Origin: Streptomyces laurentii
Lineage (GTDB): Bacteria; Actinomycetota; Actinomycetes; Streptomycetales; Streptomycetaceae
Direction of reading: 5' to 3'
Length of the DNA: 64,000 bases
Assembly: GCA_002355495.1 (NCBI GenBank)
Contig: AP017424.1
Coordinates: forward strand, 4,405,501 to 4,469,500
Within the stretch, counting starts at the first letter, position 1; each line of letters opens with the position of its first letter. The notes under the pieces were generated by a model, which had not been told where the DNA came from, ran no database searches, and saw nothing but the letters and a program-made list of their open reading frames with translations. Position numbers and translations under genes: made by a program. Positions 35,643 to 43,521 of this stretch are shown here, piece after piece.

Positions 35643-37091
35643 ATGAGTACGACGGCCACCGCCAAGGCCATGGCCCCGGAACCGCAGGACCAGCGTCCGG
35701 TCTCCGGTCTCGACCGCTATTTCAAGATCACCGAGCGCGGGTCCACAGTAGCGCGTGAAGTGCGCGGCGGCTTCGCCACCTTCTTCGCGATGGCCTACAT
35801 CATCGTGCTCAACCCGATCATCCTCGGCAGCGCCAAGGACATGTACGGGCACCAGCTCGACAGCGGTCAGCTCGTCACCGCGACCGTCATCACCGCGGCG
35901 CTCTCGACGCTCCTCATGGGCGTCATCGGCAACGTCCCGATCGCCCTCGCCGCCGGTCTCGGCGTCAACACGGTCGTCGCGCTCCAGCTCGCGCCGAAGA
36001 TGGCCTGGGCGGACGCCATGGGCATGGTGGTCCTCGCCGGCATCGTCGTGATGCTGATGGTCGCGACGGGTCTGCGCGAGCGCGTCATGAACGCCGTCCC
36101 GGGCAGCCTGCGCAAGGCCATCGCCATCGGTATCGGCCTGTTCATCATGCTGATCGGCCTCGTCGACTCGGGCTTCGTCTCCCGTATCCCCGACATCGCG
36201 CACACCACCGTCCCGCTGCAGCTCGGCGGCGACGGCCACCTCACCGGCTGGCCGGTGCTGATCTTCATCGTGGGCACGCTGCTCACCCTCGCGCTGATGG
36301 TCCGCAAGGTGCCGGGCGCGATCCTGATCTCGATCGTCGTGATGACGGTCGTCGCGATGATCGTCAACGCCGTCGCCAAGGTCCCGTCCTGGGGTCTGAC
36401 CACCCCGGAGTGGCCGGGCAACCCGGTCGCCACGCCCGACTTCGGTCTCTTCGGCGAGTTCAGCCTGTTCGGCGGCTTCGAGAAGGTCGGCGTGCTGACC
36501 GGCGTCCTCTTCGTCTTCACCGTCCTGCTGTCCTGCTTCTTCGACGCCATGGGCACGATCCTCGGCGTCGGCGACGAGGCCAAGCTGATGGACAAGGACG
36601 GCAACTTCCCGGGCATCAACAAGGTCCTGCTGATCGACGGCCTCGCCGTCGCCTCCGGCGGTGCCACCTCCTCCTCCGCCACCACCTGCTTCGTGGAGTC
36701 CACGGCCGGTGTCGGCGAGGGTGCCCGTACGGGTCTCGCCTCCGTCGTGACCGGTGGTCTCTTCTCGGTCGCGCTGTTCCTGACGCCGCTCGCCACGATG
36801 GTGCCCTCGCAGGCGGCGACCCCCGCCCTGCTCGCGGTCGGCTTCCTGATCCTGGCGAACTCCGTCAAGGAGATCGACTGGAGCGACTACACCATCGCGA
36901 TGCCGGCCTTCCTGGCCATGCTGATGATGCCGTTCACGTACTCGATCACGAACGGCATCGGCATCGGCTTCATCAGCTTCAGCCTGCTGCGCCTCGTGGC
37001 CGGCCGGGGCCGTGAGGTTCCGGCGGCGATGTACGCCGTCTCGGCGGTCTTCGTCTTCTACTACGCGATGCCGGCGCTGGGCCTGACCTGA
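35643..37091 (+). CDS. NCS2-family purine permease, AzgA/PbuG type (482 aa)
   Basis: Proton-coupled nucleobase carrier: DRYFKITERGSTVAREVRGGFATFFAMAYIIVLNP at the start, the VNTVVA half-helix region, FDAMGTILGVGDEA, and SSSATTCFVESTAGVGEGARTGL near residues 340-360. These match the adenine/guanine/hypoxanthine branch. About 12-14 membrane helices. ATG at 35643 after GAAGAGGAA. The 3' end overlaps an antisense small gene by 31 nt. Probably controlled from the divergent region holding the 24-bp dyad. Confidence 0.92.
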   Translation: MSTTATAKAMAPEPQDQRPVSGLDRYFKITERGSTVAREVRGGFATFFAMAYIIVLNPIILGSAKDMYGHQLDSGQLVTATVITAALSTLLMGVIGNVPIALAAGLGVNTVVALQLAPKMAWADAMGMVVLAGIVVMLMVATGLRERVMNAVPGSLRKAIAIGIGLFIMLIGLVDSGFVSRIPDIAHTTVPLQLGGDGHLTGWPVLIFIVGTLLTLALMVRKVPGAILISIVVMTVVAMIVNAVAKVPSWGLTTPEWPGNPVATPDFGLFGEFSLFGGFEKVGVLTGVLFVFTVLLSCFFDAMGTILGVGDEAKLMDKDGNFPGINKVLLIDGLAVASGGATSSSATTCFVESTAGVGEGARTGLASVVTGGLFSVALFLTPLATMVPSQAATPALLAVGFLILANSVKEIDWSDYTIAMPAFLAMLMMPFTYSITNGIGIGFISFSLLRLVAGRGREVPAAMYAVSAVFVFYYAMPALGLT

Positions 37092-37285
37092 TCGCCGGGG
37101 GTGTCGGAGGCCCCGTAGAACTTCTCCGTCTCGTCGACGGCGGTCTGGAACCGCTCGTCGAAATCCTCGCGGATGAGCGTCCGGACGACATAGTCCTGGA
37201 CGCTCATTCCGCGTTTGGCGGCATGGGCGCGGAGCCGCTCGAACAGCTCCCCCTCGATACGCAGGCTGAGCACGGTCGAATCCAT
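37061..37285 (-). CDS. Ribbon-helix-helix protein (74 aa)
   Basis: MDSTVLSLRIEGELFERLRAHAAKRGMSVQDYVVRTLIRED is a CopG/MetJ-type ribbon-helix-helix module: beta strand, two helices. The acidic C-terminal tail (AVDETEKFYG) could bind a partner, as in antitoxins, but no toxin gene is adjacent. It overlaps the end of the convergent permease by 31 nt. ATG at 37285. Confidence 0.75.
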   Translation of the reverse strand: MDSTVLSLRIEGELFERLRAHAAKRGMSVQDYVVRTLIREDFDERFQTAVDETEKFYGASDTPGDQVRPSAGIA

Positions 37286-37391
37286 GCCCGTCAGGTTCGC
37301 GTTAAGGAACGGTGCCGCGCGTCACTTTCCGGGCCGCTCTCACCCGTTTGGGTGATAGATGTGGCCGACATCTTTCCGATTGGTCTTTAGG

Positions 37392-37411
37392 TAGAGTAAT
37401 GAGTTACGCTA
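37392..37411. promoter_or_regulatory. Candidate MarR operator over the marR start codon
   Basis: TAGAGTAA-TGAG-TTACGCTA is a 20-bp dyad with one mismatch. It contains the ATG at 37399, so bound repressor would block its own expression and the MFS gene downstream. Confidence 0.5.
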
Positions 37412-37860
37412 AGGACATGCCCGATCTGTCCCATGGCTCCGCCGACGACGTCGCGGCCGTGAACGCGCTCCGCAGCGCGGTGATGCGGCTGAGCCGACGC
37501 CTGAAGCATCAGCGCGTCGACGAGTCGCTGAGCCCCACCGAGATGTCGGTGCTCGGCACCCTGTCGCTCTGCGGCTCCGCGACCCCTGGCGAGCTGGCCC
37601 GCAAGGAGCACGTCCAGCCGCCGTCGATGACCCGCATCGTCGCGCTGCTCGAAGCCAAGGGACTGGTCCGGCTCGAGCCGCACCCCGACGACCGCCGGCA
37701 GAAGGTGGTCAGCCAGACCGAGCAGGCAGAGGCCATGCTGGAGGAGTCCCGCACGAAGCGGAACGCCTGGCTGGCGACCATGGTCGAGGGCCTGGACGAG
37801 GAGGAGTGGGCGAAGCTGCGCGCCGCCGCTCCGGTCCTCGAGAAGCTGGCGCACCTGTAA
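37399..37860 (+). CDS. MarR-family regulator (153 aa)
   Basis: Standard MarR dimer layout: helices 1-2 (AVNALRSAVMRLSRRLKHQRV), wHTH LSPTEMSVLGTLSLCGSATPGELARKEHVQPPSMTRIVALLEAKGLV, wing PHPDDRRQKV, and C-terminal dimer helices. A single Cys in TLSLCGS lies near the dimer interface in many homologues. ATG at 37399 or, six codons later, at 37417 (MPDLS); the second lies clear of the operator. Transcribed with the MFS gene 31 nt downstream, the typical repressor-efflux pair. Confidence 0.88.
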   Translation: MSYAKDMPDLSHGSADDVAAVNALRSAVMRLSRRLKHQRVDESLSPTEMSVLGTLSLCGSATPGELARKEHVQPPSMTRIVALLEAKGLVRLEPHPDDRRQKVVSQTEQAEAMLEESRTKRNAWLATMVEGLDEEEWAKLRAAAPVLEKLAHL

Positions 37861-37891
37861 CCGCATCGAGGCGCCGAGGAGGCGAAGCACT

Positions 37892-39457
37892 TTGAGTACG
37901 GGATCCGGAGCAGACTCCGCCCCCGTCCGAAAACCCGACACCGACACCGAGGCCGGTACCGCACCCATACGGGGTACGGACACCGGCCCTGGCGCCGGCG
38001 AGGCGACCTACGCCGACGCTGACGCCACCCCCGCCGCTTCCGCTCCCGCTCCCCGGGAGCGCGTGGACCGCGCGGAACACCCGAGGGCACCCCGTAAGGG
38101 ACCCCTCTCCGAGGCCGCCAACGGCCCCGGGACCCCCAAGGTCTCCCGGGCCTCCGCGAAGCCGGAGAAGAACAAGGGGACGTTCTCCTCCCTCGCGGTC
38201 CGCAACTACCGGCTGTTCTTCAGCGGAGCGATCGTCTCCAACACCGGTACGTGGATGGCCCGCATCACCCAGGACTGGCTGGTCCTGAGCATCACCGGAT
38301 CCGCCACGGCCGTCGGTATCACGACGGCCCTCCAGTTCCTGCCGATGCTGCTGTTCGGCCTGTACGGCGGCGTCCTCGCCGACCGCTACCCCAAGCGCCG
38401 CATCCTCCTCGTCAGCCAGGCCGCGCTCGGCGTCCTCGGCACGACCCTGGCCGTCCTGACCCTGACCGGCAATGTCCAGGTCTGGCACGTCTACCTGATC
38501 GCCTTCCTGCTCGGCATGGTCACCGTCGTCGACAACCCGGCCCGGCAGGCCTTCGTCTCCGAGATGGTCGGCCCGGACCAGCTCCGCAACGCGGTCTCGC
38601 TGAACTCGGCCAACTTCCAGTCCGCCCGGCTGGTCGGCCCCGCCGTCGCCGGCGTGCTGATCGCCACGGTCGGCAGCGGCTGGGCGTTCCTCCTCAACGG
38701 CCTGTCCTTCCTCGCCCCGATCGCCGGCCTGCTGCTGATGCGCACCAGCGAGCTCCACAAGGTGGAGCGCGCCCCGCGCGGCAAGGGCCAGCTGCGCGAG
38801 GGGCTGCGGTACGTGGCGGGGCGGCCGGACCTGATCTGGCCGATCGTCCTCGTCGGCTTCATCGGCACCTTCGGGTTCAACTTCCCGATCTGGCTGACCG
38901 CCTTCTCGGAGGAGATCTTCCACGTCGGCGCCGGCACGTACGGCTTCCTCAACACCCTGATGGCCGCCGGCTCCCTCGCCGGCGCCCTGCTCGCGGCGCG
39001 CCGCGGCTCGACGCGGCTGCGGATGCTGGTGATCGCGGCGGTCGTGTTCGGCGCGCTGGAGATCATGGCGGCGCTGTCGCCGTCGTTCTGGCTGTTCGCG
39101 CTGCTGCTCGTGCCGATCGGCATGATCGGCCTGACGGTCAACATCAGCGCCAACTCCGCCGTCCAGATGGCCACCGACCCGGTCATGCGGGGGCGTGTGA
39201 TGAGCCTCTACATGATGGTGTTCGCGGGCGGCACCCCGATCGGCGCGCCGCTGCTCGGCTGGGTCACGGACAGCTTCGGCCCGCGGATCGGCTTCGCCAC
39301 CGGCGGACTCGTCTCGCTGCTCGCGGCGGCCGTGATCGGCGCGATCCTGGCCCGCTCGGGCGGCCTGAAGCTCTCGGTGGGCTGGCACCGCGGCCATCCG
39401 AGCGTCCGCTTCGTCCCGAACGGCCGAACCCGACCGGAGCTGGTCACCGCGGTGTGA
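37892..39457 (+). CDS. MFS drug-efflux transporter (521 aa)
   Basis: Twelve membrane helices after a disordered Pro/Thr/Ala-rich N-terminus of about 95 residues. Signatures: GGVLADRYPKRRILLVSQ (motif A), NPARQAFVSEMVGPDQLRNAVSLNSANFQSARLVGPAVAG and GTPIGAPLLGWVTDSFGPR, as in the EntS/TetV-like branch. TTG start at 37892 with GAGGAGG 13 nt before it; TTG was chosen because no ATG or GTG precedes the conserved region sensibly. Second gene of the MarR operon. Confidence 0.85.
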   Translation: MSTGSGADSAPVRKPDTDTEAGTAPIRGTDTGPGAGEATYADADATPAASAPAPRERVDRAEHPRAPRKGPLSEAANGPGTPKVSRASAKPEKNKGTFSSLAVRNYRLFFSGAIVSNTGTWMARITQDWLVLSITGSATAVGITTALQFLPMLLFGLYGGVLADRYPKRRILLVSQAALGVLGTTLAVLTLTGNVQVWHVYLIAFLLGMVTVVDNPARQAFVSEMVGPDQLRNAVSLNSANFQSARLVGPAVAGVLIATVGSGWAFLLNGLSFLAPIAGLLLMRTSELHKVERAPRGKGQLREGLRYVAGRPDLIWPIVLVGFIGTFGFNFPIWLTAFSEEIFHVGAGTYGFLNTLMAAGSLAGALLAARRGSTRLRMLVIAAVVFGALEIMAALSPSFWLFALLLVPIGMIGLTVNISANSAVQMATDPVMRGRVMSLYMMVFAGGTPIGAPLLGWVTDSFGPRIGFATGGLVSLLAAAVIGAILARSGGLKLSVGWHRGHPSVRFVPNGRTRPELVTAV

Positions 39458-39485
39458 CCCCGCGGTCCGCACGGACGTACGGAGT

Positions 39486-39516
39486 GGGGCCGGGACCCGG
39501 CAAGGGCCCCGGCCCC
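39486..39516. terminator. Terminator after the MarR-MFS operon
   Basis: GGGGCCGGG (39486-39494) pairs with CCCGGCCCC (39508-39516) around a 13-nt loop, followed by TTCCCG. It sits between convergent genes. Confidence 0.65.
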
Positions 39517-39527
39517 TTCCCGTACCG

Positions 39528-40085
39528 TCAGGGCTGTCCGGCGGCCTCGGTGCTCGTGGGGGCAGCGGCCGCGCGGGACCGGTACTCCCGGATGGCGACC
39601 TGCTTGCGGTCGAGCTCCGCGTCCCGCATCCGGTTGGTCATGGTCCCGGGAACGGCGAGCGGACGCCCGTGAAGCCGGACGACGCGCAGGTCCGTCCAGG
39701 TTCCGCCGCGGGACGTCCGGTGCCGCTCCTCGATACCGGCGATCTCGCTCCAGGGGACGCGGCGCCTGCGGACGAGGGTGCGGAACTCCATCCCCGCCGC
39801 CGTCAGACGCGTCCGGCCGCGGATCCGGTTGATCATGTCGAGGGCCGCGGCCAGGGCGAGGATCCCGACGCCGGCGACCCACCACCACCGGCCCGATCCG
39901 TTCTCGGCCAGGCCCACGGCCACCATGCAGCCGGCGAGCGTCGCCATCATGACGCCGGTCCGCCACCCGTACCTCCGCCGGTCGGCCGGGCTGTAGCGGA
40001 TCCATACGTCGGGCAGGTCCGCGATGCCACGGGCGCGCCCCGGCGGCGGGACGCCCCGCCGCGAGGCCGTGCGGCTGTCAGACAC
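39528..40085 (-). CDS. Bacterial PH-domain membrane protein (185 aa)
   Basis: Two adjacent membrane helices (GVMMATLAGCMVAVGLAE, WWWVAGVGILALAAALDM), then a small beta domain, GRTRLTAAGMEFRTLVRRRRVPWSEIAGIEER...VVRLHGRPLAVPG, which fits the bacterial PH-like (bPH_6) family. The domain should face the cytosol. Overlaps the end of the upstream GNAT gene by 8 nt, so the two are likely co-transcribed. Function unknown. Confidence 0.75.
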   Translation of the reverse strand: MSDSRTASRRGVPPPGRARGIADLPDVWIRYSPADRRRYGWRTGVMMATLAGCMVAVGLAENGSGRWWWVAGVGILALAAALDMINRIRGRTRLTAAGMEFRTLVRRRRVPWSEIAGIEERHRTSRGGTWTDLRVVRLHGRPLAVPGTMTNRMRDAELDRKQVAIREYRSRAAAAPTSTEAAGQP

Positions 40086-40590
40086 GCCTCTCCAGGATCT
40101 GTCCCGGCCAGTCGCCGACCTCGAACGCCTCGGTCTTCGTGAAGCCCTGGCGCTCGTAGTACGCGACCAGGCGGCCCTCGCTGCCCGCGAAGCAGTCGAC
40201 GCGCAGGAGCGAGACGCCGAGGCGGCGGGTCTCGGCGGCCGCGTGGGCGAGGAGGGCGGCGCCGACGCCGTGGCCGTGGAAGCGGCCGTCGGTGGCGAGG
40301 AAGCGCACGTACCGCTCCGGCTCGCCGGCCGGGGCCACGTACGAGCCCGGCCGCGGGGTGAGGGTCAGGGTGCCCACCGGGACGCCGTCGATCTCGGCGA
40401 TCCAGGGGGAGCCCTCGGTCACCACCCGCTCCACCAGCTCGACGGTCTTCGGGCGCGAGCTGAAGGGCTCGGTGCCCCACTGCGCGGTGATCCCCTCGCC
40501 GTTGAGCCAGCCGACCGCGCTGTCGAGTATCGCGAGGACGGCGGCGAGGTCCTCCGGTCCGCCCTGCCTGATCGTGATCTTGGTGTCCAT
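40078..40590 (-). CDS. GNAT-family N-acetyltransferase (170 aa)
   Basis: GNAT fold with acetyl-CoA loop RFHGHGVGAALLAHAAAE and C-terminal SLLRVDCFAGSEGRLVAYYERQGFTK. Residues 1-70 supply the acceptor-binding half. ATG at 40590. First gene of a two-gene unit with the PH-domain protein. Acceptor unknown. Confidence 0.85.
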   Translation of the reverse strand: MDTKITIRQGGPEDLAAVLAILDSAVGWLNGEGITAQWGTEPFSSRPKTVELVERVVTEGSPWIAEIDGVPVGTLTLTPRPGSYVAPAGEPERYVRFLATDGRFHGHGVGAALLAHAAAETRRLGVSLLRVDCFAGSEGRLVAYYERQGFTKTEAFEVGDWPGQILERRV

Positions 40591-40747
40591 CGGACCGAGC
40601 GTAGGGGCGCCGTGCCGATCGGGCCAGGGTCGTGGGGCGCCCGGGGGCCCGAGGCCCGAGGGTCGGGCCTCGGCTCTCGGCTTTTGGGTCTTGGTTCTTG
40701 GGTCTCGGGGCTTCGGTCCGGCGGCGGGTGGCTGTCACACTCTTCTC

Positions 40748-41320
40748 ATGAGGCTGTTCGCCGCCGTCGTCCCGCCGCCCGCGCAGCTGGCCGAGCTGGC
40801 CCGCGAGGTCGATCTGCTCGCCGGTCTGCCCGATGCCCGCCGGCTGCGCTGGACCTCGCGGCCCGGCTGGCACTTCACGCTCGCGTTCATGGGCGAGGTC
40901 GACGACGAGCTGCTGCCGGACCTGCGTGCCCGGCTGGGCCGGGCGGCCCGCCGGACGGCGCCGTTCCCGCTGCGGCTGCACGGCGGCGGCCACTTCGGCC
41001 GTGCGGTGCTGTGGACGGGCGCGGCGGGCGGCCTGGACGAGCTGCGGCTCCTCGCCGAGCGGGCCGACGCGGCGGCGCGCCGGGCCGGGGTGCCGATGGA
41101 CGAGCACCGCCGCTACCAGGCGCACCTCACGGTGGCCCGGTCCCGTACGAACGACCTGGACCTGCGGCCCTTCGTCGCCGCGCTCGACGACTTCGAGGGC
41201 CACCGATGGCAGGTGGGGCAGCTGGCGCTGGTGCGCAGCAACCTGCCCGGGGGCGGTACGCCGGGGGAGCAGCCGCGCTACGAGACGGTCGGGGCGTGGC
41301 CACTCGGCGGGTCGGGTTAA
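40748..41320 (+). CDS. thpR: 2'-5' RNA ligase-like phosphoesterase
   Basis: 2H phosphoesterase superfamily: both catalytic HxTx motifs are present, HFTL (residues 43-46) and HLTV (about 127-130), in a 190-residue protein with the ThpR start MRLFAAVVPP. ThpR acts on RNA 2'-5' bonds or 2',3'-cyclic phosphates; cellular role unclear. ATG at 40748. A 28-residue membrane peptide gene begins 9 nt after the stop. Confidence 0.88.
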   Translation: MRLFAAVVPPPAQLAELAREVDLLAGLPDARRLRWTSRPGWHFTLAFMGEVDDELLPDLRARLGRAARRTAPFPLRLHGGGHFGRAVLWTGAAGGLDELRLLAERADAAARRAGVPMDEHRRYQAHLTVARSRTNDLDLRPFVAALDDFEGHRWQVGQLALVRSNLPGGGTPGEQPRYETVGAWPLGGSG

Positions 41321-41329
41321 CCTCGAAGC

Positions 41330-41416
41330 GTGGACCCGAAAACCCGAAACCGGATCATGGCCGGTGTGCTCGTCCTGATGTTCGCGATCATCGCGGTGAC
41401 GTCCGTGGTGGGATGA
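41330..41416 (+). CDS. 28-residue membrane peptide
   Basis: GTG at 41330 opens VDPKTRNRIMAGVLVLMFAIIAVTSVVG and stops at TGA. A charged head of nine residues precedes one ideal membrane helix. I recall very similar DPKTRNRIM-type mini-proteins in other Streptomyces, which supports a real gene; this needs a search. GAAGC is the only ribosome-like site. Function unknown; perhaps a regulator of a membrane complex. Confidence 0.6.
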   Translation: MDPKTRNRIMAGVLVLMFAIIAVTSVVG

Positions 41417-41673
41417 CGTCCCGCGACGGAGGGGCTGCCCCTGGCGTGCCGGGGCACCGCCCTACGCGACGGCACGTACGGTTGTCTCCTTTGATTACTC
41501 AGAGTCATCCTTTTGGGGTGTTGTCGGCTTCGCGGTCACTGCGCGTGGGCATGAGCCCGGTGTGTCCGATCACCCGCGGCAGATCCTGACCGTCGCCCGC
41601 CCCGCTTCTCCGTCCGGCCTTCTCCCGCTTCACTCGCGTTCCCGCACGCCGCCTTCCGACGCTGTACACCGAC

Positions 41674-41955
41674 ATGACGCTGCGCGCCGTCCGCGACCGG
41701 GTGGCCTTCGCGTATCTCGTCGGCAGACTCGATCCGGGTGCGCTGCCGGCCGCGGCGCAGGTGCGGGCGGCGTTCGACCATGTGGACGCCGGACTGCCGT
41801 TCCTCGCCGACAGCCCGCGGATCCCGGGCGGCGGGTCGTCGGTGCACTGCGCCCGCTCCCTCCCGCCCTTCGGCCGGCTGCTGTCCGGCGAGCGCCGGAG
41901 CGGACTGCGAGCGGCCGTCCGTCAGGGGTACGCGATCGTCGCCTCCCCCGACTGA
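41674..41955 (+). pseudogene. C-terminal fragment of a cyclodipeptide synthase, catalytic residues lost
   Basis: The 93 codons align with the last third of AlbC-type synthases: RAAFDHVDAGLPFLADSP for the family's Y-x3-E helix and ADSP turn, GGGSSVHCA for PSSVxCY, and GLRAAVRQGYAIV for the closing strand. These enzymes join two aminoacyl-tRNAs into a diketopiperazine. Here Tyr178, Glu182 and Tyr202 (AlbC numbering) correspond to His36, Gly40 and Ala60, and the N-terminal part with the Ser37 nucleophile is missing; a TGA at 41588 closes the frame upstream. There is no ribosome site. A CYP121-type P450 follows, the natural partner of such synthases. A retained small non-catalytic protein is the alternative. 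Confidence 0.65.
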
Positions 41956-42099
41956 TCCCCGACTGATCCCCGTTTCGCCCCGGCCGATCCCCGATTCCCC
42001 CGGCCGATCTCCGCTTCCTCCTCGCCACCCCCTTTCTTCCTCCCTCCCTCCTCGTTTGCCTTGTGGTTTGTCTTCTCCCTTCTGAAGGAGCACGTCCGC

Positions 42100-43371
42100 A
42101 TGTCCACCACCGCCGACGCGACCCCGCCCTCACCCGTGAACGTGCCTGTGAACGTGCCCGCGTCCGCCGCGAACGCCGCTCCCGTCGCGTGGCCGCCGGC
42201 CGGGGGAGGCGACGCCGTGCGCGCGGCGTGCGCGCGGCTGCGCGAGGACAGCCCGGTCGTCCGGGTCCGTACCCCCACGGGCGACGAGGCCTGGCTGGTC
42301 ACCGGCTACGCGCTGGCGAAGGAGGTCCTGGAGGACGAGCGGTTCAGTCTGCGCGACGCGGCGAAACCGGGGGTGCCGCGCCCGTACGCGCTCACGATCC
42401 CGCCCGAGATCGTCAACGCCATGCGCGAGATGAACAACGCCGGACTCCACGAGGAGGTGCTGCGCGCCTTCGGGCCGCGGTCCGGGCCGGTGTCGGCGCG
42501 GTGGCTGCGCGAACGGGCGCACGGACTGGTGGACGCCATGATCGAGGAGGGTGCGCCGGTCGACCTGCGCGCGCGGTTCGCCGAACCGTACTCCGCCGCG
42601 CTGATCTGCGAGATCCTCGGCCTGCCGTACGAGGAGGGGCTGCGGCTGATGTCCGGCCTGGACCTCGGCTTCCTCGCCGGCCCCGTCGTGCCCGAGGGCT
42701 CAGCGGCCAACTGGGGCAAGGACTTCGCCTTCGTCCTGCGCCATGTGCGCGCGCCGCGCGAGGAGCAGCGGGGGCTGATCCTGACCCTGTGCGCCCTGCG
42801 CGACGCGGCGGAGACGGAGCGGAAGGGGGCGGGACTCACCGACGAGTTGCTGGCGGCGACGGTCACCACGCTGTTCATGGCCGGGGTGATGAGCACGTAC
42901 GTGTTCCTCCTGCACGCCACCCTGACGCTGATCCGGCACCCGGAGGCGGTGGCGCACCTGCGGGAGCGGCCGGAGAAGGTGCCGCTGGCGGTGGAGGAGC
43001 TGATGCGCGTCACGCTGCCGATCGGCGAGGGGCTGCCCCGGATCGCGCGGACGGACGTCCGGGTCGGTGATGTGCTGGTCAGGGCAGGGGAGTTGGTGCT
43101 GGTGTGGGTGGAGGCGGCGAACCTCGACCCGGCGCGGTTCGCCGACCCCGAGCGCTTCGACCTCGACCGGGCGCCCAACCCGCATCTGTCCTTCGGGGCC
43201 GGCCGCCATTTCTGCCCCGCGTCGGCGCTCTCCCGGGTCCACGCCTCGGAGGCCCTCGGGGTCCTCGTCGAACGCCTGCCGGGTCTTCGGCTCGCCCTGC
43301 CCCCCGAACAGTCGGTGTCACCGGCGGGCGGCGGCAAGCGGGTCCCCGACCGGGTCCCGGTGCTGTGGTGA
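42100..43371 (+). CDS. CYP121-type cytochrome P450 (423 aa)
   Basis: Heme loop FGAGRHFCPA with Cys372; ExxR at 300-303; I-helix AGVMST (261-266), where Ser-Thr replaces the usual acid-alcohol pair. The closest recalled relative is M. tuberculosis CYP121, mycocyclosin synthase, which couples the two tyrosines of cyclo(Tyr-Tyr): shared blocks include PPEIVNAM, DVLVRAGELVLV and the exact VLW end. By that alignment Trp204 and Phe191 match substrate contacts Trp182 and Phe168, while Arg386 becomes Lys413 and Asn85 becomes Ala107, so the substrate may differ. ATG at 42100 with GAAGGAG. A Pro/Val/Ala N-terminus of 30 residues is extra. Confidence 0.9.
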   Translation: MSTTADATPPSPVNVPVNVPASAANAAPVAWPPAGGGDAVRAACARLREDSPVVRVRTPTGDEAWLVTGYALAKEVLEDERFSLRDAAKPGVPRPYALTIPPEIVNAMREMNNAGLHEEVLRAFGPRSGPVSARWLRERAHGLVDAMIEEGAPVDLRARFAEPYSAALICEILGLPYEEGLRLMSGLDLGFLAGPVVPEGSAANWGKDFAFVLRHVRAPREEQRGLILTLCALRDAAETERKGAGLTDELLAATVTTLFMAGVMSTYVFLLHATLTLIRHPEAVAHLRERPEKVPLAVEELMRVTLPIGEGLPRIARTDVRVGDVLVRAGELVLVWVEAANLDPARFADPERFDLDRAPNPHLSFGAGRHFCPASALSRVHASEALGVLVERLPGLRLALPPEQSVSPAGGGKRVPDRVPVLW

Positions 43372-43475
43372 ACGGGGGCGGGTTCCGGGGGCCGACCGGG
43401 GGCGGGTTCCGGGGGCCGGTCGAGGCCGGGGCCGGGGCCGGTGCGGCTGAGCCGGTGAACCTGGCGCGGCACCGT

Positions 43476-43505
43476 CAAGGACCCTTGCTTCGAGCGCACT
43501 CGAAG
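43476..43505. promoter_or_regulatory. Two adjacent dyads before the aldo/keto reductase
   Basis: CAAGG-AC-CCTTG (43476-43487) is followed directly by CTTCGAG-CGCA-CTCGAAG (43488-43505), ending 16 nt before the ATG. Tandem dyads this close to a start suggest a repressor or MerR-type site. Regulator unknown. Confidence 0.45.
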
Positions 43506-43521
43506 GCGTTGGCTGGTGCGC

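Noticed and set aside
37061..37285. Antitoxin of a toxin-antitoxin pair
   Set aside because: The ribbon-helix-helix protein has no toxin-like neighbour; the genes on both sides are a permease and a MarR regulator.
41490..41589. N-terminal part of the cyclodipeptide synthase (VGMSP in another frame, near 41550)
   Set aside because: It faintly resembles the family's Gly-x-Ser loop but the surroundings do not align and about 110 residues would be missing; too weak to claim.
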